Origin: Actinomycetes bacterium
GTDB lineage: Bacteria; Actinomycetota; Actinomycetes; Mycobacteriales; Micromonosporaceae
Length of the DNA: 5,689 bases
NCBI GenBank assembly: GCA_023437285.1
Contig: JAEZGP010000033.1
Coordinates: forward strand, 1 to 5,689
Direction of reading: 5' to 3'
Part shown: positions 1-5,302 of the stretch, piece by piece
How positions within the stretch are numbered: the stretch's first letter is position 1
How the letters are laid out: every line of letters starts with the position of its first letter
Made by a program: the position numbers and the translations under genes
The notes under the pieces: generated by a model
The model's database searches: none
What the model was told of the DNA's origin: nothing
Seen by the model: only the letters and a program-made list of their open reading frames with translations

Positions 1-281
1 GCGGCCACCGCCACGTCGGCGGCCGCGGCCAGCAACGCGCCGCCGGTGCCCTGCCCCGGCGGGGTCGCGTCCAGCGTGACGACCTCCAGGCCGTACTCCT
101 CGGTCAGGTGGTAGGTGAGCGCGCCGCACAGCCCGCCGGCCCGGTACGCCAGCAGCGCCGGCAGCGTCACGGCGTCGTACAAGACCCCGTGCGCGGCCAC
201 GGTCGTGCCGCCCCACGAGGCCGTGAGCAGCGCCGCCAGCGCGTCACGGTCGTCGGATCCCGCAGGCCGGATCACCAGCAT
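1..281 (-). CDS. GNAT-family N-acetyltransferase, N-terminal part (runs off left edge)
   Basis: Reading the minus strand from the ATG at 281 gives 93 open codons to the window edge, so the C-terminal half of a usual 140-170 residue GNAT protein is missing. The visible part begins MLVIRPAGSDDRDALAALL, a typical GNAT first strand and helix. It ends with PPGQGTGGALL (about residues 74-84), which matches the acetyl-CoA pyrophosphate-binding motif Q/R-x-x-G-x-G/A followed by a helix. Members transfer an acetyl group from acetyl-CoA to an amine; the acceptor cannot be deduced here. The start is supported by AGGTGAG at 285-291, just upstream. The gene lies 98 bp downstream of the permease on the same strand, so co-transcription is possible but not shown. 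The fold assignment is fairly sure and the substrate is unknown. Confidence 0.85.
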   Translation of the reverse strand, partial: MLVIRPAGSDDRDALAALLTASWGGTTVAAHGVLYDAVTLPALLAYRAGGLCGALTYHLTEEYGLEVVTLDATPPGQGTGGALLAAAADVAVA

Positions 282-334
282 CCGCTCACCTGTCGCCGGT
301 GTGGTCAGTCAGCCCGCCGCCGATACCGCGCGTC

Positions 335-340
335 ATATTG
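335..340 (-). promoter_or_regulatory. Weak candidate -10 box for the acetyltransferase
   Basis: The gap between the permease stop and the acetyltransferase start contains an AT-rich patch that reads CAATAT on the minus strand, about 54 bp upstream of the start codon. It fits an actinobacterial -10 only loosely, and I see no good -35 hexamer 16-18 bp upstream (TTACGC is the nearest). The gene may instead be read through from the permease. Treat this as a hint only. Confidence 0.2.
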
Positions 341-366
341 TTCACCGTACGATCGGCGCGTAAGAC

Positions 367-384
367 CCTGAAGTCCGGCTCAGG
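367..384 (-). other. Small hairpin over the permease stop codon
   Basis: CCTGA (367-371) and TCAGG (380-384) form a 5-bp stem with an 8-nt loop, and the permease stop codon lies inside the stem. There is no T-tract. It is too short to call a terminator with confidence; it could weakly limit read-through into the acetyltransferase. Confidence 0.25.
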
Positions 385-1948
385 CCCCGCCGGTGGCGTG
401 CCGGTCGGGTGCGGTGGCGGTCACGGCCCTGCTGGTCTCGGTGGCCGAGGGGTTCGGGATGCCCGGGTGGGCTCCTTCGACCTCCCAGGTGAACGGGGCG
501 AAGTTGTCGTCGGGGTCGCGCCAGTGGGCCTTGCGTTTGGCGTAGATGACAAACGGGGCGGCCACGGCGATCAGGGTCAGCCCGACGAGCAGGCCCACGT
601 AGAGAGCGGGGCTGCCTACGTTGATCTGGTCGGGCGGGATGAAGCTGAACCCGAAGGCGATCAGTGAGGCGATCAGCCCGGCGCCGCCGATGATCCACAT
701 GCCGGCACTGCCGCCGGGCACCCGGTAGGGTCGGGGCCGGTTGGGCTGGCTGTACCGCAAATAGATCGCGGCGGCGAACATCAGGATGTACATGATGAGA
801 TAGAGGATCGCGGTGAGCTGGCTGAGGATCTGGTAGACGGCCTGCACCGATGGTAGAACCACGAACAGTACCGACAGCAAGGTCACGACCAGGCCCTGCA
901 GCAGCAGGATGTGGGTGGCCATGCCGCTGGCGTTGGTGACCTGGAAGAAGCGCGGCAGGTAGCCCGCCTTGGCCACCGCGAGCAGACCGCTGGACGGTCC
1001 GGCGACCCAGGTGACGATGCCGGCCAGCACGCCCACGGCCAGCGCCGCGGCGATGATCGGCCCGGCCCAGGAGATGCCGGCCCAGGCGAACATGTCGTTG
1101 TAGGCGGTCAGCAGGCTCTGGGTCAGGTTGATGTCGGCCTGCGGCACGACGAACGCGATAGCCAGCGTGCCGAGCACGAAGATGACCACGGTGCCGGTAG
1201 CGGCGATCATGACGGCGATCGGGTAGTTGCGGGTGGGGTCCCGGACCTCCTTGACGTGGATCGCGTTCATCTCCATCCCGGCGTAGAACAGGAAGATCGA
1301 CGCGGCGAGCACGACGTTGCTGAACTTGGAGAAGTCCGGTATCACGTCACCCCAGCGCAGTGGGATCTGGGACTTGTTGCCGGCGATGAGATAGCTGAAC
1401 CCGAGCACGATGAGGATGATCGCCGGGATGATGGTGCCGATGATGCCGCCCCACTTGGCGATGCGGGCGAACGCGCCGACACCGCGCCAGGCGATCGCGG
1501 TGGCCAGCCAGTAGACGACCAGGACGGCGACCAGGACGAACAGTTGCTTGCCGGCGAGCTTCTCGTCGAAGCTGGTTTTGGGGCCGGTGTAGGCCAACGA
1601 CACCGCGCCGAAGGTCAGCGTGGTCGGGAACCAGATGATGACCTGGGTGAACAGCATGAACATCGCCAGGAACGCCCACCGGCCGCCGAACGCCTCGCCC
1701 ACCCAGCGGAACACACCACCCTTCTCCGGCCAGCCGGTCGCTAGTTCGGCGGCCACCAACGACACCGGCACCAGGAAGAACGCGGCCGCGAAAAGGTAGT
1801 AGAAGATCGACGACAGGCCATACTCGGCCTCGGCGGGCAGACCGCGCAGACTCACCACGGCCACGATGTTGAGCAACGCGAGCCCGACAACGGTGATCTT
1901 CGCGGTCGAGGGCGCCTTCGACCGGGTGGACTTGGTGACATCGGACAT
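380..1948 (-). CDS. APC-superfamily amino acid permease, GadC-like (putative glutamate:GABA antiporter)
   Basis: This is a 522-residue integral membrane protein with about 12 hydrophobic segments between residues 18 and 470. It resembles the glutamate:GABA antiporter family along its length: the AAELATGWPEKGGVFRWVGEAFGGRW block (about 66-91, first helices), IPDFSKF (203-209), HVKEVRDPTRNYP (231-243), the TM8 motif W-V-A-G-P-S-S-G (314-321) and FIPPDQI (436-442). Measured against E. coli GadC as I recall it, Trp308, Tyr378 and Tyr382 align with W314, Y383 and Y387. Tyr30 becomes R35 and Glu304 becomes G310. The last 52 residues are hydrophilic and do not resemble the GadC C-plug. The start has a purine-rich GGGGG about 6 nt upstream (1955-1959). 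It is divergent from a glutamate decarboxylase, which suggests uptake of glutamate and export of GABA. A related APC carrier for another amino acid remains possible, so no gene symbol is given. Confidence 0.88.
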   Translation of the reverse strand: MSDVTKSTRSKAPSTAKITVVGLALLNIVAVVSLRGLPAEAEYGLSSIFYYLFAAAFFLVPVSLVAAELATGWPEKGGVFRWVGEAFGGRWAFLAMFMLFTQVIIWFPTTLTFGAVSLAYTGPKTSFDEKLAGKQLFVLVAVLVVYWLATAIAWRGVGAFARIAKWGGIIGTIIPAIILIVLGFSYLIAGNKSQIPLRWGDVIPDFSKFSNVVLAASIFLFYAGMEMNAIHVKEVRDPTRNYPIAVMIAATGTVVIFVLGTLAIAFVVPQADINLTQSLLTAYNDMFAWAGISWAGPIIAAALAVGVLAGIVTWVAGPSSGLLAVAKAGYLPRFFQVTNASGMATHILLLQGLVVTLLSVLFVVLPSVQAVYQILSQLTAILYLIMYILMFAAAIYLRYSQPNRPRPYRVPGGSAGMWIIGGAGLIASLIAFGFSFIPPDQINVGSPALYVGLLVGLTLIAVAAPFVIYAKRKAHWRDPDDNFAPFTWEVEGAHPGIPNPSATETSRAVTATAPDRHATGGA

Positions 1949-1985
1949 GGCCTACCCCCGTGCCGTTTCGATGCCTCGGTGAGAT

Positions 1986-2019
1986 GGTCGCTTAAGACAC
2001 CGACCGCTTTTCCGAGCGG
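1986..2019 (-). promoter_or_regulatory. Two overlapping hairpins in the presumed permease leader
   Basis: CCGCT (2004-2008) pairs with AGCGG (2015-2019) around a 6-nt loop. GGTCG (1986-1990) pairs with CGACC (2001-2005) around a 10-nt loop. The two stems share bases 2004-2005, so both cannot form fully at once. They lie 38-71 nt upstream of the permease ATG and would be in its mRNA leader if transcription starts farther up. Each stem is only 5 bp, so chance is a real alternative. Confidence 0.25.
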
Positions 2020-2021
2020 CC

Positions 2022-2040
2022 CAGTGTGGCAGTGCCAGTG
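2022..2040. promoter_or_regulatory. Operator-like cluster: three CAGTG repeats with an embedded palindrome
   Basis: CAGTG occurs three times, at 2022-2026, 2030-2034 and 2036-2040. The same stretch contains the perfect inverted repeat TGGCA-G-TGCCA (2027-2037). It sits about 80 bp upstream of the permease start in the divergent gap, which suits a transcription factor site. No regulator family can be named from it. Confidence 0.35.
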
Positions 2041-2090
2041 ACATATCGAGCTTAGTGCGGCAAACTCCGCGAGGATGCAATTCACCGAAC

Positions 2091-2138
2091 CTGCCGACCA
2101 TGGCTCCGGCCGCTATATACCCACCGTCAGGCCCTGAC
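2091..2138. promoter_or_regulatory. Candidate promoter core with adjoining 13-bp palindrome in the divergent gap
   Basis: The sequence TATATA (2114-2119) is the most AT-rich hexamer in this gap and is symmetric, so it could serve either strand as a -10 box. On the plus strand a weak -35, CTGCCG (2091-2096), lies exactly 17 bp upstream, giving a start near 2126 and a leader of about 160 nt for the decarboxylase. Immediately downstream is a perfect 13-bp palindrome, GTCAGG-C-CCTGAC (2126-2138), placed where a repressor could cover the start site. The -35 match is only 3 of 6, so the promoter call is tentative; the palindrome itself is certain. Confidence 0.35.
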
Positions 2139-2277
2139 CGCCGCACGCGTTCGAGCAGGTGAGAGGGCTAGCACTCGACCAGGCATGACGTCGGTCGATT
2201 TCTGCGCGTACCCACCCGGGGCCTGTCTAGCCTCAAGAGAAGCACCAATAGTCCGAACTCATCGCTGCCCTTATTCC

Positions 2278-2282
2278 GGGAG
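2278..2282 (+). promoter_or_regulatory. Ribosome binding site of the glutamate decarboxylase gene
   Basis: GGGAG lies 6 nt before the ATG at 2289 and fixes that start. An overlapping start at 2282 opens only a short shadow frame. Confidence 0.7.
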
Positions 2283-2288
2283 TGCGAC

Positions 2289-3689
2289 ATGGCGGTAACC
2301 CTGCACCTGGAAAACGTCGACGCCCGCGAAACCGTCGAACTCAATCCGGTCTTCGCGCGTCCCGGCGAAGCCACGGAACTATCGCGGTACTCGCTGCCGG
2401 CGAGCGAGTCCCTGCCGGAAACGGCGTATCAGATCGTGCACGACGAGGCGATGCTCGACGGCAACTCGCGGCTCAACCTGGCCACCTTCGTCGGCACGTG
2501 GATGGACGACCACGCCCGCAAGCTCTACAACGACGCGTTCGACAAGAACATGATCGACAAGGATGAGTACCCGGCGACCGCTGAGGTCGAGACGCGGTGC
2601 TGGACCATCCTCGCCGACCTGTGGCACGCGCCTGATTCCAAGAACACCATCGGCACGTCGACCATCGGGTCGTCGGAGGCGTGCATGCTCGGCGGGCTGG
2701 CCCTCAAGCGGCGCTGGCAGCTGCGGCGCCGGGCCGACGGAAAGTCCACCGACAGGCCCAACCTGGTGATGTCCACCGCCGTGCAGGTGTGCTGGGAGAA
2801 GTTCTGCAACTACTTCGACGTCGAGATGCGACAGGTGCCGATCTCGTTGGAGCACAAGGTCCTCGACGGTAACGACCTGGAGAAGTACGTCGACGAGAAC
2901 ACCATCGGCGTAGTGGCCATCATGGGGGTCACCTACACCGGCATGTACGAGCCGGTGGCCGAGATCGCCGCGGCCCTCGACCGGGTACAGGAGTCCACCG
3001 GCCTGGACATCCCCATCCACGTCGACGGCGCGTCCGGCGGGTTCATCGCGCCGTTCATCCAACCCGACCTGGCGTGGGACTTCCGCGTGCCCCGGGTGGC
3101 GTCCATCAGCACCTCCGGGCACAAGTACGGCCTGGTGTATCCCGGTCTCGGTTGGGTGGTGTGGCGTGACCTGAAGTCACTGCCCGAGGACCTCATCTTC
3201 CGGGTGTCCTACCTGGGCGGTGAGATGCCGACCTTCGCCCTCAACTTCTCCCGGCCCGGTGCCCAGGTGCTGCTGCAGTACTACCTGTTCCTGCGGCTGG
3301 GGTTCGACGGCTACCAACGGGTGCAGCAGGCCTCCCACGACGTGGCGACCTACCTGTCGGCCGAGATCGCCAAGCTGCCGCAGTTCGACCTGTGGAACGA
3401 CGGCAGCGACATCCCGGTGTTCGCGTGGAGCCTGAAGAAGGGTTACACCGACAAGTGGAACCTGTACCACCTGTCCGATCGCCTGCGCAGCAAGGGATGG
3501 CTCATCCCGGCCTACCCGATGCCCGACGACCTCACGTCGCTGACCGTGCAACGCGTCGTGGTACGCAACGGGTTCAGCCGCGACCTGGCCTCGGCGTTCC
3601 TGGCGGACCTGAAGATGGAAGCGGACTATCTGGACGCGCTGAGCGGACCGCTGCCCACCGAGGGCCAGTCCCCCGCGTTCCACCACTGA
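2289..3689 (+). CDS. gadB: Glutamate decarboxylase (PLP-dependent, GadA/GadB family)
   Basis: The 466-residue protein has the same length as E. coli GadB and resembles actinobacterial GADs throughout. It removes the alpha-carboxyl of L-glutamate to give GABA and CO2 and consumes a proton in the cytoplasm. Visible landmarks are DGNSRLNLATF (57-67, active-site region), DKNMIDKDEYPATAEVE (85-101), TIGSSEACMLGGLALK (125-140, phosphate binding), GVTYTG (213-218), HVDGASGGF (244-252, with D246 expected to contact the PLP ring nitrogen) and STSGHKYG (274-281), in which K279 is the Schiff-base lysine equivalent to E. coli K276. FALNFSRPG (316-324) is also typical of the family. The C-terminus ends AFHH, placing His465 where E. 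coli GadB has its autoinhibitory histidine. GAD is normally a hexamer. The divergent GadC-like permease supports a glutamate/GABA cycle. The coding sequence looks intact. Confidence 0.96.
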   Translation: MAVTLHLENVDARETVELNPVFARPGEATELSRYSLPASESLPETAYQIVHDEAMLDGNSRLNLATFVGTWMDDHARKLYNDAFDKNMIDKDEYPATAEVETRCWTILADLWHAPDSKNTIGTSTIGSSEACMLGGLALKRRWQLRRRADGKSTDRPNLVMSTAVQVCWEKFCNYFDVEMRQVPISLEHKVLDGNDLEKYVDENTIGVVAIMGVTYTGMYEPVAEIAAALDRVQESTGLDIPIHVDGASGGFIAPFIQPDLAWDFRVPRVASISTSGHKYGLVYPGLGWVVWRDLKSLPEDLIFRVSYLGGEMPTFALNFSRPGAQVLLQYYLFLRLGFDGYQRVQQASHDVATYLSAEIAKLPQFDLWNDGSDIPVFAWSLKKGYTDKWNLYHLSDRLRSKGWLIPAYPMPDDLTSLTVQRVVVRNGFSRDLASAFLADLKMEADYLDALSGPLPTEGQSPAFHH

Positions 3690-3725
3690 CGGCCGTGTGC
3701 ATGGCCGCGCCGGCCGCCCCGTCAG
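3686..3725. terminator. Imperfect inverted repeat joining two convergent stop codons; possible bidirectional terminator
   Basis: CTGACGG (3686-3692) and CCGTCAG (3719-3725) are perfect 7-bp complements. The next three bases, CCG (3693-3695), can pair with CGG (3711-3713), leaving a 5-nt bulge. The arms contain the TGA of the decarboxylase on one strand and the TGA of the RibD-like gene on the other. GGCC repeats in the loop give alternative pairings. There is no T-tract on either side, which is common for actinobacterial terminators but weakens the call. The position between convergent genes is the best support. Confidence 0.45.
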
Positions 3726-4336
3726 GGCCGACCGACGCGGTAGTGCAGGTGGGTGGCGTTCGGCGACTCGACGACCCCGACGATCTCCAGGCGGCGCACG
3801 TGGTCACCGATGTGCTCGAACAGGCGACGTCCGGCGCCCATCAGGACCGGCGCGATGTGCAACGCGATCTCGTCGACCAGGCCCGCCGCCAGGTACTGCT
3901 GGACGACCCGCGCGCCGCCGGCGATCACCACGGGGCGCTGCCCCGCCGCCTGTCGTGCCCGCTCCAGCGCCGCCTCGATGCCGTCGGTGACGAACGTGTA
4001 CGACGACGTGCCCACCTCACGGCGCGGATGGGGGCGCGAGGTCACCACGAACACCGGCTGCGGGAAGGCGACCTCGTCGCCCCAACCGTCCACCACGTCG
4101 TACATGCGCCGGCCCACGATCACGGCGCCGTAGCGGGTGTGCAGGGCCTCGACGGCCGCCCGGTCGGCGCCGGACGCCTCGAACGTGGTGCCCTTGTCGT
4201 ACGTCCACTCGCCGCCCATGATCCAGTTGTGGATCGGCTCGCCGCCCTCGCCGAGGCCGCGGCCCATCCCCTCGTTGGGTCCCGCAACGAACCCGTCCAC
4301 GGACATCGTGATGTCCACGACCACCGAACCAGCCAT
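3722..4336 (-). CDS. Dihydrofolate reductase / RibD C-terminal-like family protein
   Basis: The 204-residue soluble protein has the hallmarks of the RibD C-terminal/DHFR-like fold: an opening strand and DITMSVDGFVAGPNEG (8-23), GAVIVGRRMYD (70-80), PVFVVTSRPHP (94-104), and VVIAGGARVVQQYLAAGLVDEI (136-157) with the glycine-rich NADPH-binding turn, followed by HIAPVLMGAGRRLF (160-173). Family members bind NADPH and are usually annotated only as dihydrofolate reductase family proteins. It is not a classical folA DHFR, and no deaminase domain is attached, so the substrate is unknown. The ATG is preceded by GAGGGGAG (4344-4351) at 7-nt spacing. It converges on the decarboxylase and diverges from the SMI1-like gene. 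It looks complete. Confidence 0.9.
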   Translation of the reverse strand: MAGSVVVDITMSVDGFVAGPNEGMGRGLGEGGEPIHNWIMGGEWTYDKGTTFEASGADRAAVEALHTRYGAVIVGRRMYDVVDGWGDEVAFPQPVFVVTSRPHPRREVGTSSYTFVTDGIEAALERARQAAGQRPVVIAGGARVVQQYLAAGLVDEIALHIAPVLMGAGRRLFEHIGDHVRRLEIVGVVESPNATHLHYRVGRP

Positions 4337-4362
4337 GCCCCCGCTCCCCTCGTGTCCGCCCC

Positions 4363-4368
4363 ACCCTA
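4363..4368 (-). promoter_or_regulatory. Candidate -10 box of the RibD-like gene
   Basis: The minus strand reads TAGGGT here, which fits the TANNNT pattern of actinobacterial housekeeping promoters. It lies about 27 bp upstream of the start codon and would give a short leader. No clear -35 hexamer is visible 16-18 bp upstream; the 17-bp palindrome at 4379-4395 occupies that area instead, which would suit regulated transcription. Confidence 0.35.
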
Positions 4369-4378
4369 GGGAGGTCCC

Positions 4379-4395
4379 CCGACACTTTGTGTCGG
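4379..4395. promoter_or_regulatory. Perfect 17-bp palindrome (operator candidate) between divergent genes
   Basis: CCGACAC-TTT-GTGTCGG has two perfect 7-bp arms around a 3-nt centre. It sits in an 81-bp gap between divergent start codons, 11 bp upstream of a TAGGGT box on the minus strand and 22 bp upstream of the GTG on the plus strand. That is the usual place for a dimeric repressor site controlling both genes. It could also form an RNA hairpin if transcribed. No regulator gene is in view. Confidence 0.5.
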
Positions 4396-4406
4396 TGCCT
4401 GGTGCC

Positions 4407-4410
4407 AGGA
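4407..4410 (+). promoter_or_regulatory. Ribosome binding site deciding the GTG start of the SMI1-like gene
   Basis: AGGA lies 7 nt before the GTG at 4418. The A at 4410 also begins an out-of-frame ATG whose three-codon frame (M-S-P) stops at 4419-4421, overlapping the GTG. Initiation at that ATG would have almost no consequence, so GTG is chosen. Confidence 0.5.
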
Positions 4411-4417
4411 TGTCGCC

Positions 4418-4945
4418 GTGATCGACGACACCGAACTGTTGGCCCGGGTCGCGCAGCGCGCCGCCGAGGACGACCTCGACGTGGCGCCGGGCGTCGACGC
4501 GGCCGCCCTCGAATCCGCGCGCACGCGGCTCGGCTTCGCGCTGCCCGACCTGCTCGCCGAGGCGTACCGGCAGGTGGGCAACGGCGGCTTCGGCCCGGAG
4601 GAGTGCCTGCTCCCCCTCGACGGCGAGGGATCGGTGGTGAGCACCTACCTCGACTTCCGGGAGACCTACGCGGGCTCCGAATGGGCGTGGCCCGAGGGCG
4701 TGCTACCGATCATGACGTGGGGCTGTGGCATGTACGCGTGCGTCGACTGCCGCAGCGACGACGCGACGGTGCTGCTCTTCGAGCCCAACCCGGGCGACCC
4801 GGACCTCGCCTGGCACGTCGACGCGCCCAGCCTGGCCGCGTGGTTCACCCACTACGTCGAGGACACCGGCTGGTGGGTGGCCGCCGAACGGGGCGAGGAG
4901 TTCGCGCCGATGCCACCCTGGCCGCACGCGAGCGCCCGCGCGTGA
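4418..4945 (+). CDS. SMI1/KNR4 (SUKH) family protein
   Basis: The 175-residue soluble acidic protein fits the SMI1/KNR4 family. RLGFALPDLLAEAYRQVGNGGFGP (37-60) is the family's first helix plus NGG turn, LLPLDG (64-69) follows, and WGCGMYACVDC (101-111) is the later strand motif common in bacterial members. WHVDAPSLAAWF (132-143) forms the closing helix. In bacteria this superfamily often serves as immunity protein to secreted or contact-dependent toxins, but many solitary members have no known role, and no toxin gene is visible on either side. Three cysteines (C103, C108, C111) are clustered; whether they bind metal is unknown. The start is GTG with AGGA 7 nt upstream. The gene diverges from the RibD-like gene and is followed by a 357-bp gap, so it is probably monocistronic. 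Confidence 0.85.
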   Translation: MIDDTELLARVAQRAAEDDLDVAPGVDAAALESARTRLGFALPDLLAEAYRQVGNGGFGPEECLLPLDGEGSVVSTYLDFRETYAGSEWAWPEGVLPIMTWGCGMYACVDCRSDDATVLLFEPNPGDPDLAWHVDAPSLAAWFTHYVEDTGWWVAAERGEEFAPMPPWPHASARA

Positions 4946-4986
4946 CACCGGGCGGGCGGCGGCACCGCTCGCGCGGCGACGCCGTC

Positions 4987-4999
4987 ACGGTTGAACCGT
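4987..4999. repeat. 13-bp perfect palindrome downstream of the SMI1-like gene
   Basis: ACGGTT-G-AACCGT is symmetric around 4993 and begins 42 bp after the stop codon. As RNA it can form only a short 5-bp stem with a TGA loop, so it is a weak terminator at best. It could also be a protein binding site. Confidence 0.35.
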
Positions 5000-5123
5000 C
5001 GGGAGTGGAGGCCGGGTCCGTCTGCGGGAAGAAGGGCCTGGCGGGCGGCGGTGAGCACGACCAGCGCGCCAAGGAGCGCTCCCGTCTGCGAACTGGCTAA
5101 CCGTACTCCCGCCGCCGCACGCC

Positions 5124-5160
5124 CGGGCATCCATCGACATCGCATCGATGGCGTTGCCCG
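5124..5160. other. Strong 13-bp-stem hairpin in the gap
   Basis: CGGGCA (5124-5129) pairs with TGCCCG (5155-5160), and CCATCGA (5131-5137) pairs with TCGATGG (5145-5151). They are separated by a 1x3 internal loop and closed by a 7-nt loop. This is the longest paired structure in the window. No T-tract follows on the plus strand. It may be a terminator of the actinobacterial type, a structured RNA element, or a remnant of mobile DNA. Confidence 0.5.
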
Positions 5161-5220
5161 ACCGCGCGTGCGAAGCGTAGACCGCCGCGAGTGCGAACCG
5201 CACCGGCCGAGTGGGCAGGG

Positions 5221-5260
5221 TTGCCGCTTTGTGACCCGAGCGTGATCTTCTGACCCGTGC
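5221..5260 (+). promoter_or_regulatory. Candidate promoter with direct repeats upstream of the last gene
   Basis: TTGCCG (5221-5226) and GATCTT (5244-5249) are separated by 17 bp and loosely match a housekeeping promoter, predicting a start near 5256 and a leader of about 47 nt. The direct repeats TGACCCGAGC (5232-5241) and TGACCCGTGC (5251-5260) flank the proposed -10 box 19 bp apart, close to two helical turns, which would suit a dimeric regulator. Both hexamers are imperfect. Confidence 0.3.
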
Positions 5261-5302
5261 CCCGCCGTTGTGGCGCGCGGCAGGGGAAAGCAAACTTGCA
5301 CG

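Larger units (their letters stand above)
4946..5302. other. 357-bp gap without a convincing gene
   Basis: No frame here has a good start, ribosome binding site and family resemblance together. The gap contains a 13-bp palindrome near its left end, a 10-bp palindrome GGAGCGCTCC (5073-5082), a strong hairpin (5124-5160), a small GTGCG/CGCAC hairpin (5191-5203) and a candidate promoter with direct repeats close to the next gene. It may hold an untranslated leader, a small RNA or decayed coding sequence; I cannot tell which. Confidence 0.5.

Noticed and set aside
911..1744. Plus-strand frame of 277 codons opposite the permease
   Set aside because: It is an Asp/Gly/His-rich shadow of the permease without family resemblance.
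1952..2374. Short minus-strand frames in the divergent gap (64 to 77 codons)
   Set aside because: They have no clear ribosome binding sites or family signs, overlap one another or the flanking genes, and the region carries promoter-like features instead.
2379..3122. Long minus-strand frame of 247 codons opposite the decarboxylase
   Set aside because: Its composition (Arg, Gly, Val, His rich) is what an antisense frame of a GC-rich gene gives, and the plus strand encodes a clear GAD.
3691..3718. GGCC-rich repeats as a separate repeat element
   Set aside because: They are short and explained by base composition and by the loop of the convergent hairpin.
3392..4369. Plus-strand frame of 325 codons across the end of the decarboxylase and all of the RibD-like gene
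   Set aside because: It overlaps two well-supported genes and its product is low-complexity and unlike any family I know.
4852..5145. Minus-strand reading frame starting at ATG 5145 with a hydrophobic stretch (TGALLGALVVLTAARQALL) that could be a membrane segment
   Set aside because: It has no ribosome binding site, overlaps the 3' end of the SMI1-like gene by 94 bp on the opposite strand and has an Arg/Pro/Ala-rich remainder typical of frames opposite GC-rich DNA. A decayed gene cannot be excluded.
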